DNA of 64,000 bases, from NCBI GenBank assembly GCA_013001295.1, contig JABDMW010000024.1, forward strand, positions 49,112 through 113,111, read 5' to 3'. Within the stretch, counting starts at the first letter, position 1; the number at the start of each line of letters is the position of its first letter. Shown here piece by piece: positions 10,522 to 20,016 of the stretch. The notes under the pieces were generated by a model. That model did no database searches. It was given only the letters and a program-made list of their open reading frames with translations, and was not told where the DNA came from. A program made the translations under genes and the position numbers. This stretch comes from Hyphomonadaceae bacterium. Lineage in GTDB: Bacteria > Pseudomonadota > Alphaproteobacteria > Caulobacterales > Maricaulaceae.

Positions 10522-11748
10522 TTAAGAGTTTTTGCCGGCTTTGCGATCGCGGGCTTTTAAGAGGCGCAGGCGCAAGGCGTTGATCTTGATGAATCCGCCC
10601 GCATCAGCCTGATCATATACATCGTCTTCTTCAAATGTGACATGTTCCTGCGAATACAAAGAATAGGGAGAACTCCGCCCGACAATATCCACATTGCCTT
10701 TATAGAGTTTCAGGCGCACCGATCCCGTGACCAATTCCTGGCTCTTATCGATAGCAGCTTGCAACATTTCACGCTCAGGGGAGTACCAGTATCCATTGTA
10801 AACGAGCTCGGCATATTTTGGCATCAATTCGTCTTTGAGATGCATGGCACCCTTATCCATGGTGATTTGTTCAATGCCGCGATGGGCCATCAGGAGGACG
10901 GTGCCGCCGGGCGTTTCATAAATGCCGCGGGATTTCATACCGACATAGCGGTTTTCCAGCAGATCCAACCGACCTATACCGTTGGCACCGCCGAGTTCAT
11001 TGAGCTTGGTCAGGATCGTTGCCGGGCTCATTTCTTCGCCGTCAATACCGACCGCGTCACCGCGCTCAAATTCAACCGTGATATAGGTCGGCTTGTCAGG
11101 TGCTTCTTCCGGCGAAACCGTGCGCTGATAGACAAATTCCGGTGCTTCGTCCGCCGGGTCTTCCAAGGCCTTGCCTTCAGATGAAGTGTGCAAAAGATTG
11201 GCATCAACCGAGAAGGGCGCTTCCCCGCGCTTGTCTTTGGCGATTTCGATGCCGTGCTTTTCGGCATATTCAATCAGCTTGGTGCGGGAGTTGAGATCCC
11301 ACTCGCGCCAGGGCGCGATCACTTTGATGTCGGGATCCAGGGCATAATAGCCAAGCTCGAAGCGGACCTGGTCATTGCCTTTACCGGTTGCGCCGTGACA
11401 GACAGCGTCCGCGCCGACTTGGTGGGCAATTTCGATTTGCCGTTTTGAAATCAATGGCCGGGCGATTGACGTGCCGAGCAAATAAAGCCCTTCATAAAGT
11501 GCATTAGCCCGGAACATGGGAAACACGAAATCGCGAACAAATTCTTCGCGCAAATCATCAATGAAAATTTCCTTGATACCTTGGGCTTCGGCCTTTTTGC
11601 GGGCCGGTTCTAATTCTTCGCCTTGGCCTAGATCAGCGGTGAAGGTAACGACTTCGCAGCCTTTTTCCTCCTGCAACCATTTCAGAATAATCGATGTGTC
11701 CAATCCGCCGGAATAGGCCAGGACAACTTTTTTCGGATGTGCAGCCAT
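10522..11748 (-). CDS. argG: Argininosuccinate synthase
   Basis: ATP-dependent condensation of citrulline and aspartate, the penultimate step of arginine synthesis. The N-terminal PP-loop [14 protein letters not shown], the [15 protein letters not shown] block and [13 protein letters not shown] near the end are typical, and 408 residues is the usual length. ATG at 11748 has GAGGGG at good spacing. A LysE-type exporter follows, and a MscS gene is divergent. Confidence 0.97.
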   Translation of the reverse strand: MAAHPKKVVLAYSGGLDTSIILKWLQEEKGCEVVTFTADLGQGEELEPARKKAEAQGIKEIFIDDLREEFVRDFVFPMFRANALYEGLYLLGTSIARPLISKRQIEIAHQVGADAVCHGATGKGNDQVRFELGYYALDPDIKVIAPWREWDLNSRTKLIEYAEKHGIEIAKDKRGEAPFSVDANLLHTSSEGKALEDPADEAPEFVYQRTVSPEEAPDKPTYITVEFERGDAVGIDGEEMSPATILTKLNELGGANGIGRLDLLENRYVGMKSRGIYETPGGTVLLMAHRGIEQITMDKGAMHLKDELMPKYAELVYNGYWYSPEREMLQAAIDKSQELVTGSVRLKLYKGNVDIVGRSSPYSLYSQEHVTFEEDDVYDQADAGGFIKINALRLRLLKARDRKAGKNS

Positions 11749-11907
11749 ATCGGGCCCCTCGTATATTTCACTTAACTCAGGGCTTTACTTTCTCTGGAAC
11801 GCCTTGACCAGTCCTTAATTAGCAATAATTGACCTCCTCTTTGATAGGTATTTGGGTTTACAAAGGCTGTTCGCGACTTTAGAAAGCCCGAGACTTTTGG
11901 GGATACA

Positions 11908-13335
11908 ATGTCACAGCAAGCTGAACAAGAAACACCGCAAACGGAAGATCAGCCGATACCGGAAACCGCACGACCTACTGAAACGGCGCAGGACATTGCT
12001 ACGACTCCGGTCACTGAGACTGAAAGCACCGGATTTTCAATTCCAACCAGCCCTGATGAATTCAAAGAGATATTCGCGAACGTCGGCGGACAAATACTGG
12101 ATTGGCTGCAAAGTCCGGCATTTCTGGCGCAAGTTGGCGCTGTCGTTATCGGCTATATTCTCGCCAAATTTATCACGCGTATGCTCCTTAAAAAAATAGA
12201 GTTTTTTAAAGACGAACCGAAAGACGGTAAATTTCTCAAATTGCGCCAAATCGGATACTCCCTACGCGATCTGATTTTCCCTGCTGTTCTCATCGCTCTT
12301 TATGCGGTGTGCTCGCCCGCCTTAAAAGGTGTGGATGTGCTGGGGCAGGACTGGCTCGTCAAAATCGCCCAAGGGCTGGCAGTCGTCTTCCTCCTCTACA
12401 CAGCCATTAAGCGTTTTATCAAACATCCGCTGGTGCAGAAAGCGGTCATGTGGATCGCAATTCCTGTAGCAATGCTCAAAGTCTTTGGCAAATACAACGC
12501 TTTTCGTAGCTTCCTGCAAGAAGACGCACTGTTGGAACTTGGCGAAATCAGTATCCCGGCCTGGACAATAATCAATTTACTTATTTTTGGTGCGATCTTG
12601 TTCTGGATCGGCCGCGTGTCCAACAATCGAGGTAAAGACGCCATCCGCAGTCAAGACAGCCTCGACGTGGCCACGAAAGAGGTCTTCGCAAAAATATTTG
12701 AGCTTTTCGTATTTATGGTCTTGTTTGTTCTATTGATGAGCATAGCGGGGATTCCTTTAACATCTCTACTTCTCTTGGGCGGGCCACTCATGCTCGGTAT
12801 CGGTCTGGGCTTGCAACCGATCGCGGCAAATTTTGTTTCCGGTATGATCCTCCTGCTCGATCGCACGCTGAAGATCGGTGATTTTGTCGAATTGCCGGAT
12901 GGTAAGCAGGGCTATGTGGAAGCGATGAATATGCGCTCAGCGACCATTGAAACAACGGATGGCAAAGATATTATGGTGCCCAATGTCACCTTCATCGAAG
13001 AAGCATATGAAAATTGGACGCACAAAGATCCGCGCCAACGCTATGAAGTTTATTTCTCTGTCGCCTATGATACCGATCTAGATAAACTCGAAGACATTGT
13101 TATTCCTGCGGTCTCCAAACATCCGTTGGTCTTACAGGAACCGGAAAAACCGGATCTAGAGCTGAGGGATTTTGGCGATTTTGGCATTAATTTTGCTGTT
13201 GAGTTCTGGGTCGAAGGTATTGATGACGGGGTAAACAAATTCACGTCAGATCTCAATTTCATCATCTGGCGAACGCTGAAGAAACACGGTGTTGTCATGC
13301 CGCTTCCACAACGCGAAGTTCGCAACATCAAATAA
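11908..13335 (+). CDS. Mechanosensitive ion channel, MscS family
   Basis: A 475-residue membrane channel that would release solutes on hypo-osmotic shock. After a low-complexity polar N-terminus (residues 1-50) come several hydrophobic segments (about 75-90, 115-160, 210-235 and 260-300). The MscS pore and beta domain follows, with LGIGLGLQPIAANFVSGMIL and GDFVELPDGKQGYVEAMNMRS. The C-terminal alpha/beta domain ends VVMPLPQREVRNIK. ATG is preceded by GGGGAT. It is convergent with the acylase gene, 2 bases apart. Confidence 0.92.
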   Translation: MSQQAEQETPQTEDQPIPETARPTETAQDIATTPVTETESTGFSIPTSPDEFKEIFANVGGQILDWLQSPAFLAQVGAVVIGYILAKFITRMLLKKIEFFKDEPKDGKFLKLRQIGYSLRDLIFPAVLIALYAVCSPALKGVDVLGQDWLVKIAQGLAVVFLLYTAIKRFIKHPLVQKAVMWIAIPVAMLKVFGKYNAFRSFLQEDALLELGEISIPAWTIINLLIFGAILFWIGRVSNNRGKDAIRSQDSLDVATKEVFAKIFELFVFMVLFVLLMSIAGIPLTSLLLLGGPLMLGIGLGLQPIAANFVSGMILLLDRTLKIGDFVELPDGKQGYVEAMNMRSATIETTDGKDIMVPNVTFIEEAYENWTHKDPRQRYEVYFSVAYDTDLDKLEDIVIPAVSKHPLVLQEPEKPDLELRDFGDFGINFAVEFWVEGIDDGVNKFTSDLNFIIWRTLKKHGVVMPLPQREVRNIK

Positions 13336-13337
13336 AA

Positions 13338-15491
13338 TTACGGGTTTTGCGGGCTATAGGTTCGGCTCGCATTAGCTTCAATTTCGCTGCGGGATCGCAC
13401 AGCTTTTCGCCATTTCCGGTTCACAAACATCTCTGCCTGATCGCTATAGTGTTCAGACGTTGTATCGAGTGTAGCGCTGCCAAATTGATGAATGACATCT
13501 GCATTCATCTTGCCATTTGCGTCCCATTCAACAAGGGCAATCCAGGTATCTCCTGCATTGGCGCGTAGTTTGCCGTCCTTTCCGATAGCAGCCGGATAGA
13601 TGGCCCGCAACACATCCGGGGCCCCGTCAATCGGAAGATCAACATCGCCGCGGACAAATCGATTTAATTCGCCCCATTCCGGGTCAATACGGCCATACTG
13701 GGTCATTAAATAATCGACGGCAAACCGAAAGGCATCCGTCGGCTCAGGCGCTTTCTCATGGGTGAATTTTTCCATGATCGCTTTCATGGCCGTTAAGGCC
13801 CCCAGTGCGGCATGCCGGTTTGCTGATTCGGTATCCATATTCCAGGCCCGTAAATGATCGGCGGCCTTTTGCATATCTGGCTCGGCGCTCCAGTCATGCG
13901 CGAGAACGGCCTGCATAACTTCCGCCGCTTGCGATTTCGCGGAATACGCATTGTCAAATTTAATTCTGAGAAGCTCGTCTCGATCAATCAGTTTTGCCGG
14001 ATCGGTCAACTCCATCAAGCGTAGCGAACGATTGGTTTGGTTGGTTTGCAATCCCAATGTTTTGGGCAATTCTGTCGCGATTAAATTGTCGGGCCCGTCC
14101 GTAGCGTGGGTCGGTGCATTATTGGCATTGTAGATCAAGCCGCTGACCGGATTAAACAGTTTCGGAACGTCAGAAAATGGCCGGTAGCCATCCCAGATTA
14201 AATCAGCCCGGTCCCCGGGTAGATATTTGTCCCAGTCCCACCCGCCGATCCGGTTCGGATATTGGCCATTATGAATAAACCCGATATTGGCTTTCCTGTC
14301 GCCATAGACGTAATTGATACTGGGCAGCGCATTCATCGACATGGCATTCATGAACTCGCCGATATTCTCCGAACGGTTAAGCCGGTAATATTGTTCGAGC
14401 TGTCGCACTTCTCCCATGCCCGCATAGCGCACGGCATAGGTGCCGTGTTTGGCTTCAATTACCGGCCCATGTCTAGAGCGCAACACTTTACGTCTGGCTT
14501 TGAAAGCAAATGGCCCGGCGAGTTTCACACGGATTATTTTGGTGTAAATTTCAAAATCGTGCCAGGCATCGTCGAGCTTATACTGGGTGCTATTATCCGG
14601 GTGGCGGGTGAGTTGGTAGACATCGGCCAGATCCTGTTCGCTGACCGTATTGGCCCACCCAAGATGATCATTAAATCCGTGCAGGATAATAGGGGTACCC
14701 GGGAACAGGCCGCCGCTCATATTCCACCCCTCATCGGATACAAGGTGGGCTTCATACCAAGCGACGGGCCCGGTCATCGGTTGGTGTGAATTGATCATCA
14801 ACCGGGTCACGCCGTCGCCGGAGCGTTTGGGCGCCACGGCTATGGCATTGGAGCCGCGCTTGGTCAGCGATTGAGGTGCGGCATGCCAGGCCCGCCGGTC
14901 TGTCGATGGATCAAGGGCGATCTCGACCTGCCGTTCATCTCCGAATAATTTTAACAGTGTCCCGTCAAGCCCGTAAAAAAACGGCGTCTTGAACATAAAC
15001 CCGGCGAGCACGTCTTTTTCCGTAAATGGGGCCAATCCGCGCCATGTTTTGTTTGGGTTTTGCGCAGCATATGAGTTCAGCCCATCGGCATAGGCACGGG
15101 CGATCGATTTCACATCTTCCGGTACGTCGTTTTCATAACGCTCATCAAGCGTTTCCCAGACGCCCATCAACGCAACCAGATAATCAGTGACAGCCGCATC
15201 TTTCCCTCGGTAGCGCGCTAGATCGCCGCGCGAGGCTGCTACCATTTCCTGTATGGTTTCGAAATCGTCTTCGGCGTGGGCGTATGCAAGGCCGAAAGAC
15301 GTATCGGCGTCCCGCTGGCCATAAATGTGCGGCACACCCCAATTGTCACGGATAATTTCTACTTCATATTTTTGGGCAGCATTGGAAAGAGTTGCCGCGT
15401 CCGGGTTGCCAGGCAGGGGATCCCACGTCACTACACCGCCTGCCAGCACTGCTACGAGTGCTAGACCTGATCCGATTTTCCAAAACTTCAT
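13338..15491 (-). CDS. Penicillin acylase family protein (Ntn hydrolase)
   Basis: A 717-residue exported precursor of the penicillin amidase family. A hydrophobic N-terminal segment (about residues 5-25) gives periplasmic export. The autoproteolysis site and nucleophile are in RGSNAIAVAPKRSG (Ser at about 214), followed by SHQPMTGPVAWYEAHL and GLFPGTPIILHGFNDHLGWANT, all family signatures. The family includes beta-lactam acylases and acyl-homoserine-lactone acylases; the substrate cannot be told here. ATG at 15491 has GGGAGG 5 bases upstream, better than the GTG at 15503. Confidence 0.9.
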   Translation of the reverse strand: MKFWKIGSGLALVAVLAGGVVTWDPLPGNPDAATLSNAAQKYEVEIIRDNWGVPHIYGQRDADTSFGLAYAHAEDDFETIQEMVAASRGDLARYRGKDAAVTDYLVALMGVWETLDERYENDVPEDVKSIARAYADGLNSYAAQNPNKTWRGLAPFTEKDVLAGFMFKTPFFYGLDGTLLKLFGDERQVEIALDPSTDRRAWHAAPQSLTKRGSNAIAVAPKRSGDGVTRLMINSHQPMTGPVAWYEAHLVSDEGWNMSGGLFPGTPIILHGFNDHLGWANTVSEQDLADVYQLTRHPDNSTQYKLDDAWHDFEIYTKIIRVKLAGPFAFKARRKVLRSRHGPVIEAKHGTYAVRYAGMGEVRQLEQYYRLNRSENIGEFMNAMSMNALPSINYVYGDRKANIGFIHNGQYPNRIGGWDWDKYLPGDRADLIWDGYRPFSDVPKLFNPVSGLIYNANNAPTHATDGPDNLIATELPKTLGLQTNQTNRSLRLMELTDPAKLIDRDELLRIKFDNAYSAKSQAAEVMQAVLAHDWSAEPDMQKAADHLRAWNMDTESANRHAALGALTAMKAIMEKFTHEKAPEPTDAFRFAVDYLMTQYGRIDPEWGELNRFVRGDVDLPIDGAPDVLRAIYPAAIGKDGKLRANAGDTWIALVEWDANGKMNADVIHQFGSATLDTTSEHYSDQAEMFVNRKWRKAVRSRSEIEANASRTYSPQNP

Positions 15492-15558
15492 TGTGCCTCC
15501 CACGCACTGCTGACCAGATTATAGCTCAAGCGGCACGAAACCTAAAGGTAGCTAAGGA

Positions 15559-15634
15559 TGGTGCCGCATGGGTGACTTGAACACCCGACCCCCACATTAC
15601 GAATGTGATGCTCTACCAGCTGAGCTAATGCGGC
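15559..15634 (-). tRNA. tRNA-Thr (anticodon CGU)
   Basis: A complete cloverleaf on the reverse strand: 7-bp acceptor GCCGCAT/ATGCGGC, D-arm GCTCAGCTGGTAGAGC, anticodon loop TTCGTAA (anticodon CGU, reads ACG), T-arm GGGTG TTCAAGT CACCC, discriminator A and encoded CCA. The mature 5' end follows directly after the stop codon of the hemY-like gene, with no spacer, so it is probably processed from the same transcript. Confidence 0.97.
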
Positions 15635-17164
15635 CTAACCCTTTTCAGAATTCCCGAGCAAATTGTTTAGGCGCGAGCCGAGACTTTCAGCCTCTTTCTC
15701 GTCAATAACTACCCCCGGGTCATCGGCGCTCGGCGCTTCAATAATAGTTTCCGTTGGTGTCGTCTCACGCGAGATCACATCTTCGTCTACGATTTGGCCG
15801 GGTGTTAACTCTGTAACAACAGCACGACGTGGTTTGCGGGCTTCATAGCGCGGGTGGATTAACTCACCGGACTCGCCATAAGAGCAGATCAAGCGGCGCC
15901 AGTCATGATCGGTATAATCAAAACTCGGGCCATTCGGATCAAGGTCCGACCAGTCTGCCTCTAAAGGGGCGTTGGACGCCCGCAAATGCCACGCTCTTGC
16001 GTCAGTTTTATTCCCCAAATTTTCCTCAACCGCACCCGCTAGTGAACATAGACGCGCAGACGGATCTTCGCCGCGCAGCAAAGTTCCCAGTGCTGTGATC
16101 GCCGCAACCCCATCGCCTTCCGAAAGGGCGTGCTCGGCCGATAAAATGGCGCTTTCGCGGTGGTCAGGATTAGTTTTGACCAATTGTTTTATTTTCTTGG
16201 CGATTGTTTTGTCAGACTCAGACTTAAAAATATCCCGGTAGGCCAGTGACAAGGCCGGGTGCGGCGCGCGCGCCCAGGCTTTTTCGATCAAATTTGCCGC
16301 TTTTTTGGTTTGGTCATCTTGAGCAAGTAACCGCGCAGCCAGAGCCGCGCCTGGTGCAAACCCAGGGCTTGCGTCCATGGCCTTTAAAATCGTGTCTATG
16401 GCTTCGCTTTTCTCGCCTTTGGCTTCTTGCTGCGATGCAATTGCGCTTAACAGTACCGCCCGTTGACGTTTGGCTTTGTCTTTTTCGACGTGTTTTCGTT
16501 TCTCTGCAAGCGACAATGAATCGAGCGCGCCCTGCCAATCATTATCGCCCAACTGCGCATTGAATAAGACTTCATAGGCCCATGCCGGACCCTTGGACGG
16601 TTCATAAGCCGTTTTGCCCATTTCAATCGCCGCCTTATGATCGCCAACGTCCTTTGCGATCCGTGCCAGACCACGCAAGCCCGCAGCCTCCGTCTTTGGA
16701 TCTTCGAGCAAGGCCGTATAATGAGTTTTCGCCTCGCTGGTTGCGCCGGACGCTTCGGCGGCTTTGGCCGATACAAGCTCTGTGAGCGCAGGACGTCCCA
16801 AAAGCTCTCTTGCCTTTTGCGCCTTGCGGCGCGCCCGGTCGCTATCCCCGGCTTCACCAGCGATCAGGGCTTCTTCAACCGCGATCATGCCATTCGCTTC
16901 GCGCTTTCGCCCATAACCAGTTTTAACACGGTTTGGTAGGCGCCAGACCCAAAGGAATAAAGACCACAGCACGATGAGGGACACCACGGCGAGGCAGGCC
17001 GCGACAACGGCAGCCTGCATCGAAATGGCAAAATCATTGGTCCCGGTTGAAGTTTCGGCCTCGGGCAGAATGGAAATTTGCAGCCATCTATCCGGGCCGA
17101 TGTAAAGAAGTGCCCCGATCAACGCCAATAGCAAGATCATGGGAAAAATAAGTTTTCGGGCCAT
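15635..17164 (-). CDS. HemY-like TPR membrane protein
   Basis: A 509-residue protein with two N-terminal hydrophobic segments (about residues 5-22 and 48-73) followed by TPR-like helical repeats and a polar acidic C-terminus. This is the architecture of HemY_N/COG3898 proteins encoded behind hemC-hemD in proteobacteria. Despite the name, this family is not protoporphyrinogen oxidase; its role near haem synthesis is unclear. It starts one base after the mitofilin-like gene ends and is followed without gap by tRNA-Thr. Confidence 0.85.
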   Translation of the reverse strand: MARKLIFPMILLLALIGALLYIGPDRWLQISILPEAETSTGTNDFAISMQAAVVAACLAVVSLIVLWSLFLWVWRLPNRVKTGYGRKREANGMIAVEEALIAGEAGDSDRARRKAQKARELLGRPALTELVSAKAAEASGATSEAKTHYTALLEDPKTEAAGLRGLARIAKDVGDHKAAIEMGKTAYEPSKGPAWAYEVLFNAQLGDNDWQGALDSLSLAEKRKHVEKDKAKRQRAVLLSAIASQQEAKGEKSEAIDTILKAMDASPGFAPGAALAARLLAQDDQTKKAANLIEKAWARAPHPALSLAYRDIFKSESDKTIAKKIKQLVKTNPDHRESAILSAEHALSEGDGVAAITALGTLLRGEDPSARLCSLAGAVEENLGNKTDARAWHLRASNAPLEADWSDLDPNGPSFDYTDHDWRRLICSYGESGELIHPRYEARKPRRAVVTELTPGQIVDEDVISRETTPTETIIEAPSADDPGVVIDEKEAESLGSRLNNLLGNSEKG

Positions 17165-17165
17165 A

Positions 17166-18245
17166 TCAGAGATCTTTCTCTATGCGTTTTGCCGCTTTTT
17201 TAGCCGCATCGATCCAGTCAGCTGCAACGGCGCGCACGGGTGGGTTTAATTCACTGATCAAGTCCAGCGACTTTGTGACGTCACCGCGCTGAAGAGCCGC
17301 CTCGGCCGCGTTAATTATATCAACCGGATCGGATCGTTCCTCATCATGGGTTTTAACATGCCGGCTTAAGACCCGCTGCAGCCAGCTCGGTTTTTCGGCG
17401 GCCAGTGCTTTTTGAGCCGCCACAGATTCGAGCATGGTCGCTCGCGGAAATGTGTCGATCAATACCTGGAGGATCTCCTCTGCACTTTCCTCGGTCTCAA
17501 CAGGTGGTAGCTCGATGGGCGTGGTGTCCGGCGCTGGGAATGCAGTTGGTTTTGCGGTCAATTCTGCGATCTGCGTTTCCAGCGTTCCCAAGCGCGTCGC
17601 GATCTCATTCGAACCTTCTGTCTCCAAACTCTCAATACGATCGACCAATGTCAGTAAGTCGACGCTGGTTGTTTCGCTGCCGTCTTCGCCTTCACCTGTC
17701 GGGATGGTCAAGGTGCCCAGTTTCGACACCCGATCTTCCAGCGACGCGATCGCTACATTCGTACCCTCGACCTGGGTCTCGCGCAGTTTTGAAACTTCGC
17801 CTTCAAGTGTTGCCAGTGAAGCCGCTATGGACTGGCTTGACGAGGCCTGGTTCCGGGATGTGCCCTGGATTGCGGACAAACTCTCCGCCAGTTTTTTCTG
17901 TTCGGCTTGTGCTGTCGCTAATTCACTACGGGTTTGATTAAGACTGGCTTGAATAGCCTCATTTTTCGCGGCTTGCCCGCCAAACAATAGGGGCCCGCCC
18001 CACCCAATGGCTCCGCCTGCCAGCGCTGCTAAAACCGACATGAGCACAGCTGAAGAACGGCCGATGCCGGTTTTGGTGTTTTTAGCTTTCGATGCGCTCT
18101 CGGCGTTTTTGCGATCATTTTTTGCAGGCGTCGGACTAGGCGCAGTTTTATAACCGGACGTACCAGATTTAGCCGATTTTACCGGTTTTTCCCCGCTTGT
18201 GGTTTTTGGCCGATTGTCCGGCGTCTTCTTCTTATCGTCGCTCAT
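17166..18245 (-). CDS. Mitofilin-like membrane protein (COG4223)
   Basis: A 359-residue protein: a Lys/Thr/Ser-rich cytoplasmic N-terminus (1-75), one membrane segment (about 78-97, VLMSVLAALAGGAIGWGGPLL), then long coiled coil (about 100-235) and a C-terminal helical domain. This matches alphaproteobacterial COG4223, the bacterial relatives of mitochondrial mitofilin/Mic60, found between hemD and hemY. Alphaproteobacterial Mic60 is linked to inner-membrane shaping. The ATG at 18245 has GGAG upstream; the frame continues to 18284 without a better start. Confidence 0.82.
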   Translation of the reverse strand: MSDDKKKTPDNRPKTTSGEKPVKSAKSGTSGYKTAPSPTPAKNDRKNAESASKAKNTKTGIGRSSAVLMSVLAALAGGAIGWGGPLLFGGQAAKNEAIQASLNQTRSELATAQAEQKKLAESLSAIQGTSRNQASSSQSIAASLATLEGEVSKLRETQVEGTNVAIASLEDRVSKLGTLTIPTGEGEDGSETTSVDLLTLVDRIESLETEGSNEIATRLGTLETQIAELTAKPTAFPAPDTTPIELPPVETEESAEEILQVLIDTFPRATMLESVAAQKALAAEKPSWLQRVLSRHVKTHDEERSDPVDIINAAEAALQRGDVTKSLDLISELNPPVRAVAADWIDAAKKAAKRIEKDL

Positions 18246-18307
18246 CGCTATCACTCCAGACCGCGAGTTTACGCCGCTCCTCACCGGGCTTCAAGGCTTA
18301 AGCACGG

Positions 18308-18982
18308 TCAGTCGAGGAGTTTTATCATGGCCTCATGGGTAGGTTTTTGCGCAATTTTCCGGCTTTTTACACGTTCGCTGGCGAGGATCGCATCAACTTG
18401 TGCGCTGATGGAAACAACCTGAATATTCTTAAAATCAAGGTTAAGGGCCTTTAAAGCCTGTGCCCCCTTCGACGAATAGAGAAAAACCGTCAGCGGGGCG
18501 TTGTTGTCGATTGCAGCCTTTATAATTGAGGGGACGACTGAAATAGGGTGGGTTTCATACAGAACGTGTCGGACAATATAGAGGTCTCGATTTTTAAGCT
18601 CCCCGACCAGATCTGCGCTGATGTCCAGCCCGCTGGCATAATAAAGACGTTTTGATTTTAGGACTTTATCGGCGGCGATGAGATCACGAAGAGCGAATAC
18701 ATCTTTTCCTGCCGATGTGACGGATTGAAAGCCTTTAGACCGTGCTAATTCTGCGGTCACATCACCAACGGTATAGACTGGCCAATTTCGTCGATCGGTG
18801 AACGCGCAAAACTGACGCACGGCATTCCCGGACGTAAACACAATAACATCGTCTGGGTGCGGCGGTTCGGGTTCAATTTTTGCGGGTGCGACGGTTAAAA
18901 GTGGATTACTATGGGCGTGCCAACCTGTCGGGACCGAAACCGGTTTGTGTGAATTTGTTCTGGTTATCCAGACCGTTTTCAT
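18308..18982 (-). CDS. hemD: Uroporphyrinogen-III synthase
   Basis: Cyclises hydroxymethylbilane to uroporphyrinogen III in tetrapyrrole synthesis. This is a poorly conserved family; the assignment rests on the N-terminal VWITRTN pattern, DDVIVFTSGNAVRQF, the VYTVGDVTAELARSKGF block, length (224 residues) and position directly behind hemC with an ATGA overlap. Confidence 0.88.
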   Translation of the reverse strand: MKTVWITRTNSHKPVSVPTGWHAHSNPLLTVAPAKIEPEPPHPDDVIVFTSGNAVRQFCAFTDRRNWPVYTVGDVTAELARSKGFQSVTSAGKDVFALRDLIAADKVLKSKRLYYASGLDISADLVGELKNRDLYIVRHVLYETHPISVVPSIIKAAIDNNAPLTVFLYSSKGAQALKALNLDFKNIQVVSISAQVDAILASERVKSRKIAQKPTHEAMIKLLD

Positions 18983-19941
18983 TCGACGACCCAGTCGATT
19001 GTCGTGCCGGCTTCGGCTCGAATTTCTTGACCCAATGCAATTCCGGTTGCGATGGCTGCTTGATAAGGCGTATCGCCGAGCGAAATGCGGGCTGAACGCG
19101 CATAATTTTTATCCCCGCCGGGTGTGAAGACTTCACCGCGGAAATGCAGTTTATCACCGTCTATTTCCGCAAGTGCCGCGATCGGTGTCCGGCATGAGCC
19201 ATCCAGGGCGTTTAAAAATGCCCGTTCTGCCCCAATGGCAATCGCCGTATTTGCGTGATGAAGCGGGTCGAGGCGTTTTCGCGTCGCTGCATCAGGTTTA
19301 CGAATTTCAATCCCGATGGCGCCTTGTGCCGGTGCGGGCAACATGGTTGTCGTTTCAATTAAGTCAGTAATTTTATCGGCCTGATCCAGACGTTGTAAAC
19401 CCGCAGCCGCGAGGAAGGTGGCATCACACTCGCCCCGTGCGAGCTTTTTAAGCCGGGTCCCGACATTTCCGCGCAACAGAGTGAATTTTAAATCCGGCCG
19501 CACCCGCAAAGCCTGCGCCTGGCGCCGGATAGAGGCCGTGCCCAAGGTCGCTCCAATTGGCAGGTCATTCAAAGTTTTCGCGGTCAGAGAGATGAAGGCA
19601 TCGCGGACATCGGCACGCTTGAGCACGGTTGAAATGTCCAAGTCCGCATGTCCATTGGTGGGTACATCTTTCATTGAGTGTACTGCCAAATCGATGCGTT
19701 CATCGTGAAGCGCCTCTTCCAGCTCTTTGGTGAACAGGCCTTTTCCGCCGGCTTCGATGAGCGCGCGGTCCGTTAATCGATCACCGGACGTTTTGAGCAC
19801 GATAATCGGAAAAACAATGTCACGGTCTTCGACCGCGATGTTTTCGGCTTCACCCAGCAAGCGTTGCACGAGCCGGGCCTGATACAGGGCCAAGGGCGAT
19901 CCGCGTGTGCCGATTTTCAAAGCTTTCTGGTCTGCACTCAT
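18979..19941 (-). CDS. hemC: Hydroxymethylbilane synthase (porphobilinogen deaminase)
   Basis: Polymerises four porphobilinogen units. It shows IGTRGSPLALYQARLV at the N-terminus, HSMKDVPT, GTASIRRQAQ, LRGNVGTRLKKL and the dipyrromethane cofactor cysteine in LDGSCRTPIAA. 320 residues is typical. ATG at 19941 has AAGGAGA 9 bases upstream. It heads the operon hemC-hemD-mitofilin-like-hemY-like-tRNA and is divergent from tsaD. Confidence 0.97.
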   Translation of the reverse strand: MSADQKALKIGTRGSPLALYQARLVQRLLGEAENIAVEDRDIVFPIIVLKTSGDRLTDRALIEAGGKGLFTKELEEALHDERIDLAVHSMKDVPTNGHADLDISTVLKRADVRDAFISLTAKTLNDLPIGATLGTASIRRQAQALRVRPDLKFTLLRGNVGTRLKKLARGECDATFLAAAGLQRLDQADKITDLIETTTMLPAPAQGAIGIEIRKPDAATRKRLDPLHHANTAIAIGAERAFLNALDGSCRTPIAALAEIDGDKLHFRGEVFTPGGDKNYARSARISLGDTPYQAAIATGIALGQEIRAEAGTTIDWVVE

Positions 19942-20016
19942 ACAGGCCGTCTCCTTTTGTCGTCTGACTAATATCCCGCCATTGCCAATTTACGGGCGGC
20001 AGGGTAATTGCAGCAT

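Noticed and set aside
10642..11184. 180-codon forward frame opposite argG
   Set aside because: Antisense to a conserved gene, without a start signal or domain.
14262..14789. 175-codon forward frame opposite the penicillin-acylase gene
   Set aside because: Shadow of the real gene; no homologous motifs.
15559..15634. tRNA-Thr as a phage or island attachment site
   Set aside because: No integrase, no direct repeat of the tRNA 3' end and no change in gene content nearby were seen.
17405..17941. Overlapping 167-178 codon forward frames opposite the mitofilin-like gene
   Set aside because: They lie opposite the coiled-coil region, whose composition keeps other frames open; no motif supports them.
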